A stretch of 64,000 nucleotides of DNA from Panorpa germanica (lineage: Eukaryota; Arthropoda; Insecta; Mecoptera; Panorpidae): positions 15,696,759-15,760,758 of the forward strand of contig OY783204.1 of assembly GCA_963678705.1 (NCBI GenBank), written 5' to 3'. This document shows positions 42,835-54,438 of this stretch, in pieces (position 1 is the first letter of the stretch; each line of letters begins with the position of its first letter). Below the pieces are notes generated by a model. The model was not told where the DNA came from. It did not search any database and saw nothing but the letters and a program-made list of their open reading frames with translations. Position numbers and translations under genes: made by a program.

Positions 42835-43657
42835 TTACCCTGCTTCTTTATCGACAACAACGTCATGCACGAAAAACTTAGACAAGCAATAAGCACAATC
42901 TTCTAACGTCTTCATCTCGTTGGGTTTCAATTTAAAACTAAAAATGTCTGTACTTTGTTCTAAAAAGTCTTTTGATATAGTTCCACTTTCTACCTGTAAC
43001 ATTTATAAAACAACTTTATTTTCGGAATACTCATCTTTCAAGACATCTCAACACAAGTCTTACCAAATATCTAGCTATTATCTGTGTGGTGGACTTTTTG
43101 TATCTCCTTGCAATGTCAAATATTCTAGGGTCAGTTACTACAGGTTGTGATATAAATTTTTTATGTTCTTGATGTTTTCCAAGGGAATAATAAGAGGTTA
43201 GTACTATACGATTAGCTTTACAAACTTCAATAAGTTCATTTGGTATGAGATAGTTATTAGAGTCTATTCTATTTATAGAACAATAACCATGATTTGCAAC
43301 TCTTTTTAGTTGATCTGCATTAAAATTAGATAATCCAATCATACACGTTAGCCCACACCTCCAATATTCCATAAATGAAACCCAACCATTGTAAATATTA
43401 TTGTTTACATATAAATTATTTGGCTTGGTGCTCAGTTGTGATTTCCTTTTCTCCTTTCTCTAAACAAATGTAAATATTATGTGAAAAATATTGTCAACAT
43501 ATTTGTAGCAGAAATATATTATGTATGTTACTTTTGTTGGTACTGGATTATGCAATAGCAGCAAATCAAGACATTGCATTCCATTTGCTTTACGAGATTT
43601 ATCAAAAAAACTGTACATGTAACCGGAATCTGCATATAACGCAGCGCCAAGGTCGCA
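42835..43657 (-). pseudogene. Partial second AKR-like copy (exons 3-5 only)
   Basis: Exons 43657-43532, 43459-43064 and 42993-42835 are collinear with exons 3-5 of the gene at 23966-26090. They keep the splice sites and phases and are open (42, 132 and 52 codons plus TAA). It reads IDLLLLHNP-type with His (CLDLLLLHNP) where the first copy has Gln, so the His loss is specific to the first copy. Exons 1 and 2 are absent: 36 bp beyond exon 3 a Helitron begins (43694), and Helitron DNA continues to the window end. The missing exons could lie beyond the window if the Helitrons are an insertion. The open exons suggest recent truncation or a gene split by a giant intron. Confidence 0.7.
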
Positions 43658-43693
43658 CTGAAGAAAGTTTTAAAATGGTGGTTATACTATTTA

Positions 43694-44368
43694 CTAGCTT
43701 TTACCCCCGTCGCAAGCGACGTCTGTTTTTGTGTGTGGCTTGAATTTCATGTCAAAATTTAATTCTATTTTTAAATATTTTAATTCTACATATAATAACA
43801 ATTAATTTTTCATACAAACTGACTAAGAAAATATATTTTTTATATCAAAATAAAAAATATCTTCAATTTATGCGTTATTTGACCAGATTTTTTTAAAATT
43901 TTGAATTTTTTCTTTCGATTAGTAAATAAGTTATCAAGGTTAGCCTATATACAAAATTTCAACTTTCTAGCACAATTTTTACACTCGAAAAATATTGTCC
44001 CCCGTGCCGCCAAATAAATTTTTGAAATTTTGAATTTTTTTTTATTAATAATATAATAATTATTCTTGAATCCCGAATATGAACTTTCTCCAAAGTTCCC
44101 TACCGGGCCCCCAAATTTCTTCAACCCCCCCTTTTTTAATTTTTGAATTTCTAATTTTTGAGAAATGTCAGCATTGAATACCTTAATACACATGCAAAAT
44201 TTCATTTTTCTATCTTTTACGAATTAAAAGTAATACAGCAAAAAAGGCTCACTTTTTTTTTAGTTTTTCCAAATGAACTTGTTTCCAGGAAATTCAGTGG
44301 AAAATCTGGGGACGCTAGAAGTCTTAAAATTTTTTTCTCTTTAAAGTCTTTAAAGTCTTCTTTAAAGT
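43694..44368 (-). mobile_element. Non-autonomous Helitron (G)
   Basis: 3' end (minus strand) CGTCGCTTGCGACG, GGGGTAAAAG, CTAG at 43694. The body matches the 780-bp family. The 5' part is shortened at a tctttaaagtctttaaag repeat. Confidence 0.6.
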
Positions 44369-45132
44369 CTAGAGTTTACCCCCGTCGCAAAGTGACGTCT
44401 TTTTGGCGTGTATGATTTGAATCCAATAAAATAATTCGTAATTACATTTTATATTTAACTGTTCTATTTTTAAATTGAAATAATAAATAAACTCGCACAT
44501 ATGCATTGACACATATAAATTGACTAAAAAAATATATTTTTTTTATCAAAATAAAAAATATTTTCAATTTATGCGTTATTTGACCAACTTCTTTTCAAAA
44601 TATGGGATTTTTTTTTTCGATTCGTAAATAAGTTACCAAGGTTAGCATATATACAAAATTTCAACTTTGTAGCACAATTTTTACTCTTGGAGAATACTGC
44701 CCCCGTGCCCCCAAATAAAATTTTGAAATTTTGAATTTTTTTTTATTAATAATATACTTAATTATTTTGGAATCCAGAATATGAACTTTCTCCAAAGTTC
44801 CCTACCGGGCCCCCGAATTTCTTTAACCCCCCCTTTTTCAATTTTTGAATTTCTAATTTTTGAGAAATGTCAGCATTGAATACTTTAATACACATGCAAA
44901 ATTTCAACTTTCTATCTTATACGAATTAAAAGTAATACAGCAAAGAAGGGATCACTATTTTTCCAGTTTTTCCAAAATTACGGGTTTCCAGGAAATTCAG
45001 GGAAAAATCCGGGGACGCCAAAAGTCTTAGAATTTTTTTCTCTACGAAATAGGAAGTTTTTAAAAACTTCCCTGGAGCCGTTTTCGAGATGCCATACAAA
45101 ATTCGAACCAAACATATAAGAATATAAGAATA
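44369..45132 (-). mobile_element. Non-autonomous Helitron (H)
   Basis: 3' end CGTCACTTTGCGACGGGGGTAAACTCTAG at about 44369 (given in parts: hairpin, then GGGGTAAACT, CTAG). The body is as in its relatives. It abuts the CTAG of element I. Confidence 0.55.
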
Positions 45133-45945
45133 CTAGCTTTTACCCCCGTCGCAAGCGACGTTTGTTTTTTGTGAGTGGCTTGAATTTCAAGTCAAAATTT
45201 AATTCCATTTTTAAATTGAAATAATAAATAAACTCGTCCTATATTGATTTAACATTTAATAACAATTATTTTTTCATACAAACTGACTAAGAAAATACAT
45301 TTTTTATATCAAAATAAAAAATATTTTGAATTTATGCGATATTTGAACAACTTTTTTGCAAAATTTGGGATTTTTTTTTCGATTCGTAAATAAGTTGGCA
45401 AGGTTAGCCTATATACAAAATTTCAACTTTCTAGCACAATTTTTACTCTCGGCAAATACTGCCCCAGTGCCCCCCAATAAAATTTTAAAATTTTGAATTT
45501 TTTTTAATTAATAATATACTTAATTATTCTAGAATCCAGAAAATGAATTTTCTCCAAAGTTCCCTACCGGGCCCCCGAATTTCTTTAACCACCCCTTTTT
45601 AAATTTTTGAATTTCTAATTTTTGAGAAATGTCAGCATTGAATACCTTAATACACATGCAAAATTTCAACTTTCTATCTTTTACGACTTAAAAGTAATAC
45701 AGCAAAAAAGGGATCACTTTTTTTCCAGTTTTTCTAAAATTACGGGTTTCCAGGAAATTCAGGGAAAAATCCAGGGACGCCAAAAGTCTTAGAATTTTTT
45801 TCTCTACGAAATAGGAAATTTTTAAAATCTTCCCTGGAGCCGTTTTCGCGCTGCCATACAAAATTCAGTACCAAACATATAAGAATAGATTCAAACACCT
45901 GGGACATTATAATATAAGAAGACACTTGGGACATTATAATATACT
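45133..45945 (-). mobile_element. Non-autonomous Helitron (I)
   Basis: 3' CTAG at about 45133 with hairpin CGTCGCTTGCGACG. The 5' side reads TATATTATAATGTCCCAAGTG and a second TATATTATAATGTCCCAGGTG, a doubled 5' terminus suggesting insertion next to, or tandem joining with, another copy. Confidence 0.55.
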
Positions 45946-46722
45946 TGAGTTTACCCCCGTCGCAATGCGACGTCTTTTTGGCGTGTATCATTTGAATCCA
46001 ATAAAATAATTCGTAATTAAATTTCATATTTCACTGTTCTATTTTTAAATTGAAATAATAAATAAACTCGCACATATACATTCACACATATAAATTGACT
46101 AAAAAAATATATTTTTTTAATGAAAATAAAAGATATTTTTAATTTATGTGTTATTTGACCAATTTTTTTTCAAAATTTGGGATTTTTTTTTTCGATTCGT
46201 AAATAAGTTACCAAGATTAGCCTATATACAAAATTTCAACTTTCTAGCACAATTTTTACTCTCGGCAAATACTGCCCCCGTGCCCCCCAATAAAATTTTG
46301 AAATTTTGAATTTTTTTTTATTAATAATATACTTAATTATTCTAGAATCCAGAATATGAACTTTCTCCAAAGTTCCCTACCGAGCCATCGAATTTCTTCA
46401 ACCCCCCCTTTTTCAATTTTTGAATTTCTAATTTTTGAGAAATGTCAGCATTAAGTACCTTAATACACATGCAAAATTTCAACTTTCTATCTTTTACGAC
46501 TTAAAAGTAATGCAGCAAAAAAGGGATCACTTTTTTTCCAGTTTTTCCAAAATTACGGGTTTCCAGGAAATTCAGGGAAAAATCCGGGGACGCCAAAGGT
46601 CTTACAATTTTTTTCTCAACGAAAGAGCAAACATTGACGGAGCCGTTTTCATTCTACCATACGAATTTCAGCAACAAACATATAAACATATAAATATACA
46701 GTTGGAACATTATAATATAGGA
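45946..46722 (-). mobile_element. Non-autonomous Helitron (J)
   Basis: About 777 bp. The minus strand begins TCCTATATTATAATGTTCC at 46722 and ends with hairpin CGTCGCATTGCGACG plus GGGGTAAACTCAAG near 45946. Its TC directly follows the CTAG of array unit 1, an exact head-to-tail joint between two different Helitron subfamilies. Confidence 0.65.
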
Positions 46723-49700
46723 CTAGCGCTTCGCCCCGTCGCAAAGCGACGTGTATTTAATATTTGTGAATAAATAAAAGTTATTTGATAAATAGAAAAT
46801 AATCCTGAAATATTGTTTATTGTTCGCCTTTCGGCTTTACAATCTACATTCTTAATACATTTCATATACTTCAACTTACAATTAAATTTACATTATTCTC
46901 CACCAACTTATTTATTCTTCTGTTTTTCCTTTCCTTCTTACTATTTCCGCCATCCACCTCTTTCCTTCACTGCCTCCCTTTAATAGCTGGCCAATATTCC
47001 TTTCGCTAGCTACTTTTTCCTTACCCTCAAACTTAATGTGCTCCAGTGTTTCGTCCTTCGCTCCGCACACTCTACACTTTCTTTCCTCACTCTTTTCCCA
47101 GTATCTGTTTCCTTTTTCCTCATTTCCCAATCTAAACCTTGCTATTCTTCTTATGTGTTTTATGTCTTTTTCTATAAGGTACTGAGGCACAGTATTTTCT
47201 TATAACCTTTTATATTTTTTATTGTAGTTCCTTTTTTTCTATTTTTCCCATTCTCTTCTGCTGTTGTATCTCCTTATCCCTTCTCCTTAGCTCCTCTTCC
47301 ACCTCCTTCTCTTCTCCTCTCTGCCTCCTTGATCGCCATTCCATTCCTTTCAAAGTACTATTTTCTCTTTTTTGTACCTCCTCCTTTCCCCATTCTTTAT
47401 GCTATCCTCTCTTATTTTCTTTAAAATTTTGCTTTCCGCTCTGTGGAATTTCTCCTCGTATTTTACTGCTTTTTTTCCTGTTTTAATTCGTATCTTATCC
47501 CTTTTTAGCTCCTCCATAGCCATGTATCCTGGCGTGCACCTGTCCAGCCATAGTAACCATTTAATATATCTCACCTGTATTCTTGCCAACTTTTCTTGCT
47601 CCTTCCACCCCCAAACCTCTGCTCCATACAACATCATACTGGCTATCAGTCTATCAAACATCCATATTCTCTTTTGTATGTCCCCCCCAAATACCTTTTC
47701 ACTTAGTCACCATACCCGTCGCATTGCTAGCTCCGCCTTCTTTGCTACCTCCCTTATCTGAGCCTCTTCTCCATTGTTCTTTTTAAAAGTGTAGCCCAGA
47801 TATTTGAATTCTTCTACTTCCTCAATGTCCTCTGTCTTGTATTTCCACCTTTTATGTCTTCTTTTTCCACCCCCTTTTTTAAATACCATAATTTTTGTCT
47901 TTTCCACATTTAACTCTAGTCCTTTCCTGTCTATATATCTCCCTAGCCGGTGAGCCATCTCCTGCAGCTCTCCTTCCCTTTTTGCCAACAGGACTATATC
48001 GTCAGCGTATGCTAAAGTCCATATCTTGTAGTGTCTTCCTATTAGCACCCCCCATCTTGTTCTCTTTCCATTACCCCCTCCAAGTCTGCTGTATATATCG
48101 CAAATAAAATGCAAAATATTATTTTGTTATAATTCCTTTATTTACAGTAATAAAGCACTGTATTGACCAGTCTCCAGTGCCCCCGCCCATAAGCCCCAAT
48201 CGTCACCTCTTGGCTCCATGCTCTCTTACGTTTCCGAACTTTTAATTTGATTCCTCTAAACTTCTGCCATGAAGCGCCTCCTACTTTTAGCACTCTGCAT
48301 CGCTTCTTCCCTGAGCATCATCGGTCCTTAGAGTACTTTCACAGCGCCCCCGCTGCGTAATATTATCATTTACCATAATGAAGCACAGTATTGAACAATG
48401 TCCACTGCCCCGCCCCTAAACATCAAGCACCTCTTGGCTCCATGCTCTGTATCGTTCTCGAACTTTTAAATGTAATCATCTGCACCTTTGCCATAATGCG
48501 CCCACTTGCAACACTACAGCTTAACTGAACATCATCGCTTATTAGGGCACTTTCCTATACCCCCCGTTTAGCGCAATCATTAAATAATTCTGCGCTTCCA
48601 CCCCCTGCGTACTAATCTCTTAACAATTAGTTTTCCAAATTAATACTTTACTGGCAACCTGCATACTAAATTTCATCCTTAGAAGTACATTATTTTTTAA
48701 TAATTATTCGATAAGATAAATCTTTGATAAAATTTTCACTAATTTCAATGTAAACCTACTAATTACATCAATTCATTTATGTTTTTAAGAAAGCCTAGCA
48801 GTTCGCTCCTAATAATCTCATCTCTAGGCCTTTTCCTTACCGTTATTGCACTTTCGATTCAATCCCCATACCCCGCCACCTTCACTTTCAGCACCAAAGC
48901 ACATATTCTGCAATACGGTTACCTCCCAGAGCCATTATAATCTATCGCCACTACTTGTAACACCACTGTTACTTAGAACTGAACCCCAGCGCCACACTCT
49001 TCTCCAATCAGACACTACCAATTCGCTATTACAGCAATTCATTTACATGAATAAAACTGTACTGTAATCTTACACTCTATATTTCGTATTTATATTTACG
49101 TTATAATATTAGTCTCCCCATTAATCCCCGCTCCTGAAATAAAATTGTCAAATTTTAGGCATAGCAATCTATTTTGCTCGTAACAACTCTCACTACCTTT
49201 ATCTACCCCTACTTTTATAAATGATCGAAATTTCAAAATTGAGTTCTTTGGCAAAGCGTTTTCCCGCCCCCACTTCCCCAATTTCACGCCGCTACTAAAG
49301 TTAAATTTATTTTCGCAAATATGCACGTGCATAGTTTCTATTTTTTCACTTTTTCTATTTTTTGATATTTGGGGCTGTTAACTATTTCCCCCCTATACCT
49401 CTCACTCCTGTTCGATTTCACAGCACAATAAACGCACCAAAAATCAATCCAATTCTACTACTGAATGTAATTTGAATATCTGACTTATAGAGAACTATTT
49501 AGCTTCTATTTAATATTCTACATGCAAAATATCATCGTTGTACCTCTATATTGTTCTTATATTCGGTTTATCACCCGAACTGTTGCACTTAAGAAAATAT
49601 AGTTTTTTTATATTTTCGTAATAATAATGTCAATCTATATCTGCATACTAAATTTCAGTTTTGTATATATATTTTAGCATTAGTACCCCCCACAAACCTC

Positions 49701-50583
49701 CGCTACTGAACAAGTTTGTTAAATTTTAGCACGAGGATCTATTTTATTTGTATCTAAGAATATATATTCTAAACTATAGCCTTTCATCTCCATATATTTC
49801 AAATATCTGGTTTTTGGCCCGCAGCGCCCGCCGCCTCTGGAAAGTTGCAAATTTCTATAGTGTGTCTTTAATGATACTCTATATATGGCCCCCGTTCCAA
49901 ATTTTAACGTTCTAGCTCTGTTGCGACATTGCCCCCAAAAAATCACGCCGCTACTGAATTAAAATTTTGGTAATCTAATTATTGGCAAACATGCGCAATT
50001 AGTGTCTCCATACATACCCTAAGTTATAATACTACATTTTTAATATTTCTGGCTTTTACTGTCTCAACTCCCGCCGCCACTGGAAATTTGGGGCTGTTTA
50101 TTTTTTTTCATTAATAACTGTCTACAGCGAGCCTACATATTAAATTTCAACGTCCTAACTCTATTCTAACATTGCCCCCGGAAATTCGCGCCGCTACTGA
50201 ACTTAAATTTCCAATTTCCAACTATTGGCAAATGTGCACAATTATGATCTCAATACACACACCAAATTTCAGTTTTCTATCTTTTCTAGTTCGTCAGATA
50301 TTAGCAAAAGTATTTTTTCGAATTTTCCAGTTTTTCCAGTATAAGTTTTTCCACGGAAATTCAGGGAAAAATTCAGGAACGTAGAAAGTCTTAGAAATTC
50401 GTCCTTTACATCATACCAAAATTTGAAGAACTTTGTAGGCGCCGTTTAGAAGATACCATATACGATTTTGTTACCGGATATATAAATATCGCTATATATA
50501 TATATATATATATATAAATATCTATGAGTTCTTATGGGTTTTCCATGTTAAATTGGAACATTACGAACATTATAATAAGTAGA
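46723..50583 (-). mobile_element. Helitron array unit 1 (3861 bp)
   Basis: On the minus strand: 5' TCTACTTATTATAATGTTCG, a (TA)n tract, CCGGTAACAAAATCG, a 2-kb body of diverged repeats with GCCCCC...CGCCGCTACTGAA motifs, a LINE fragment, then hairpin CGTCGCTTTGCGACG, GGGCGAAGCG, CTAG. It encodes no Rep/helicase, so it must be mobilised in trans. The unit body is nearly identical to units 2, 3 and 5. Confidence 0.8.
46822..48111 (-). pseudogene. 5'-truncated LINE fragment in array unit 1
   Basis: Corresponds to about 34425-35810 of the full-length LINE: the end of the reverse transcriptase (LAYADDIVLLAK), the Glu/Lys-rich region, CRVCGAKDETLEHIKFE with the last Cys changed to Gly, and the 3' UTR. 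The frame is broken into three parts. The 5' truncation is typical of a LINE insertion, here into a Helitron ancestor. Confidence 0.8.
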
Positions 50584-53500
50584 CTAGCGCTTCGCCCCGT
50601 CGCAAAGCGACGTGTATTTAATATTTGTGAATAAATAAAAGTTATTTGATAAATAGAAAATAATCCTGAAATATTGTTTATTGTTCGCCTTTCGGCTTTA
50701 CAATCTACATTCTTAATACATTTCATATACTTCAACTTACAATTAAATTTACATTATTCTCCACCAACTTATTTATTCTTCTGTTTTTCCTTTCCTTCTT
50801 ACTATTTCCGCCATCCACCTCTTTCCTTCACTGCCTCCCTTTAATAGCTGGCCAATATTCCTTTCGCTAGCTACTTTTTCCTTACCCTCAAACTTAATGT
50901 GCTCCAGTGTTTCGTCCTTCGCTCCGCACACTCTACACTTTCTTTCCTCACTCTTTTCCCAGTATCTGTTTCTTTTTTCCTCATTTCCCAATCTAAACCT
51001 TGCTATTCTTCTTATGTGTTTTATGTCTTTTTCTATAAGGTACTGAGGCACAGTATTTTCTTATAACCTTTTATATCTTTTATTGTAGTTACTTTTTTCT
51101 ATTTTTCCCATTTTCTCCTGCTGTTGTATTTCCTTATCCCTTCTCCTTAGCTGCTCTTCCACCTTCTTCTCTTCTCCTCTCTGCCTCCTTGATCGCCATT
51201 CCATTCCTTTCAAAGTACTATTTTCTCTTTTTTGTACCTCCTCCTTTCCCCATTCTTTATGCTATCCTCTCTTATTTACTTTAAAATTGTTCTTTCCGCT
51301 CTGTGGAATTTCTCCTCGTATTTTACTGCTCTTTCCCCTGTTTTAATTCGTATCTTATCCCTTTTTAGCTTCTCCATAGCCATTTATCCTGGCGTGCACC
51401 TGTCCAGCCATAGTACCCATTTAATATATCTTACCTGTATTCTTGGCATCCTTTCTTGCTCCTTCCACCCCCAAACCTCTGCTCCATACAACATCATACT
51501 GGCTATCAGTCTATCAAACATCCATATTCTCTTTTGTATGTCCCCCCCAAATACCTTTCCCTTAGTCCCCATACCCGTCGCATTGCTAGCTCCGCCTTCT
51601 TTGCTACCTCCCTTATCTGAGCCTCTTCTCCATTGTTCTTTTTAAAAGTGTAGCCCAGATATTTGAATTCTTCTACTTCCTCAATGTCCTCTGTCTTGTA
51701 TTTCCACCTTTTATGTCTTCTTTTTCCACCCCCTTTTTTAAATACCATAATTTTTGTCTTTTCCACATTTAACTCTAGTCCTTTCCTGTCTATATATCTC
51801 CCTAGCCGGTGAGCCATCTCCTGCAGCTCTCCTTCCCTTTTTGCCAACAGGACTATATCGTCAGCGTATGCTAAAGTCCATATCTTGTAGTGTCTTCCTA
51901 TTAGCACCCCCCATCTTGTTCTCTTTCCATTACCCCCTCCAAGTCTGCTGTATATATCGCAAATAAAATGCAAAATATTATTTTGTTATAATTCCTTTAT
52001 TTACAGTAATAAAGCACTGTATTGACCAGTCTCCAGTGCCCCCGCCCATAAGCCCCAATCGTCACCTCTTGGCTCCATGCTCTCTTACGTTTCCGAACTT
52101 TTAATTTGATTCCTCTAAACTTCTGCCATGAAGCGCCTCCTACTTTTAGCACTCTGCATCGCTTTTTCCCTGAGCATCATCGGTCCTTAGAGTACTTTCA
52201 CAGCGCCCCCGCTGCGTAATATTATCATTTACCATAATGAAGCACAGTATTGAACAATGTCCACTGCCCCGCCCCTAAACATCAAGCACCTCTTGGCTCC
52301 ATGCTCTGTATCGTTCTCGAACTTTTAAATGTAATCATCTGCACCTTTGCCATAATGCGCCCACTTGCAACACTACAGCTTAACTGAACATCATCGCTTA
52401 TTAGGGCACTTTCCTATACCCCCCGTTTAGCGCAATCATTAAATAATTCTGCGCTTCCACCCCCTGCGTACTAATCTCTTAACAATTAGTTTTCCAAATT
52501 AATACTTTACTGGCAACCTGCATACTAAATTTCATCCTTAGAAGTACATTATTTTTTAATAATTATTCGATAAGATAAATCTTTGATAAAATTTTCACTA
52601 ATTTCAATGTAAACCTACTAATTACATCAATTCATTTATGTTTTTAAGAAAGCCTAGCAGTTCGCTCCTAATAATCTCATCTCTAGGCCTTTTCCTTACC
52701 GTTATTGCACTTTCGATTCAATCCCCATACCCCGCCACCTTCACTTTCAGCACCAAAGCACATATTCTGCAATACGGTTACCTCCCAGAGCCATTATAAT
52801 CTATCGCCACTACTTGTAACACCACTGTTACTTAGAACTGAACCCCAGCGCCACACTCTTCTCCAATCAGACACTACCAATTCGCTATTACAGCAATTCA
52901 TTTACATGAATAAAACTGTACTGTAATCTTACACTCTATATTTCGTATTTATATTTACGTTATAATATTAGTCTCCCCATTAATCCCCGCTCCTGAAATA
53001 AAATTGTCAAATTTTAGGCATAGCAATCTATTTTGCTCGTAACAACTCTCACTACCTTTATCTACCCCTACTTTTATAAATGATCGAAATTTCAAAATTG
53101 AGTTCTTTGGCAAAGCGTTTTCCCGCCCCCACTTCCCCAATTTCACGCCGCTACTAAGGTTAAATTTATTTTCGCAAATATGCACGTGCATAGTTTCTAT
53201 TTTTTCACTTTTTCTATTTTTTGATATTTGGGGCTGTTAACTATTTCCCCCCTATACCTCTCACTCCTGTTCGATTTCACAGCACAATAAACGCACCAAA
53301 AATCAATCCAATTCTACTACTGAATGTAATTTGAATATCTGACTTATAGAGAACTATTTAGCTTCTATTTAATATTCTACATGCAAAATATCATCGTTGT
53401 ACCTCTATATTGTTCTTATATTCGGTTTATCACCCGAACTGTTGCACTTAAGAAAATGTAGTTTTTTTATATTTTCGTAATAATAATGTCAATCTATATC

Positions 53501-54438
53501 TGCATACTAAATTTCAGTTTTGTATATATATTTTAGCATTAGTACCCCCCACAAACCTCCGCTACTGAACAAGTTTGTTAAATTTTAGCACGAGGATCTA
53601 TTTTATTTGTATCTAAGAATATATATTCTAAACTATAGCCTTTCATCTCCATATATTTCAAATATCTGGTTTTTGGCCCGCAGCGCCCGCCGCCTCTGGA
53701 AAGTTGCAAATTTCTATAGTGTGTCTTTAATGATACTCTATATATGGCCCCCGTTCCAAATTTTAACGTTCTAGCTCTGTTGCGACATTGCCCCCAAAAA
53801 ATCACGCCGCTACTGAATTAAAATTTTGGTAATCTAATTATTGGCAAACATGCGCAATTAGTGTCTCCATACATACCCTAAGTTATAATACTACATTTTT
53901 AATATTTCTGGCTTTTACTGTCTCAACTCCCGCCGCCACTGGAAATTTGGGGCTGTTTATTTTTTTTCATTAATAACTGTCTACAGCGAGCCTAAATATT
54001 AAATTTCAACGTCCTAACTCTATTCTAACATTGCCCCCGGAAATTCGCGCCGCTACTGAACTTAAATTTCCAATTTCCAACTATTGGCAAATGTGCACAA
54101 TTATGATCTCAATACACACACCAAATTTCAGTTTTCTATCTTTTCTAGTTCGTCAGATATTAGCAAAAGTATTTTTTCGAATTTTCCAGTTTTTCCAGTA
54201 TAAGTTTTTCCACGGAAATTCAGGGAAAAATTCAGGAACGTAGAAAGTCTTAGAAATTCGTCCTTTACATCATACCAAAATTTGAAGAACTTTGTAGGCG
54301 CCGTTTAGAAGATACCATATACGATTTTGTTACCGGATATATAAATATCGCTATATATATATATATATATAAATATCTATGAGTTCTTATGGGTTTTCCA
54401 TGTTAAATTGGAACATTACGAACATTATAATAAGTAGA
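50584..54438 (-). mobile_element. Helitron array unit 2 (3855 bp)
   Basis: Same layout as unit 1, joined at an exact CTAG|TC junction. It differs by scattered point changes and by the (TA)n length near its 5' end. Confidence 0.8.
50682..51970 (-). pseudogene. LINE fragment in array unit 2
   Basis: Same fragment with the same ends and most of the same frame breaks as unit 1, so the LINE was captured once, before the units multiplied. Confidence 0.8.

Noticed and set aside
48846-49332. Small open frames repeated in every Helitron array unit (about 70-78 codons)
   Set aside because: They recur only because the unit recurs. There is no domain, no start context and single-base differences are not biased to silent sites as far as I can see.
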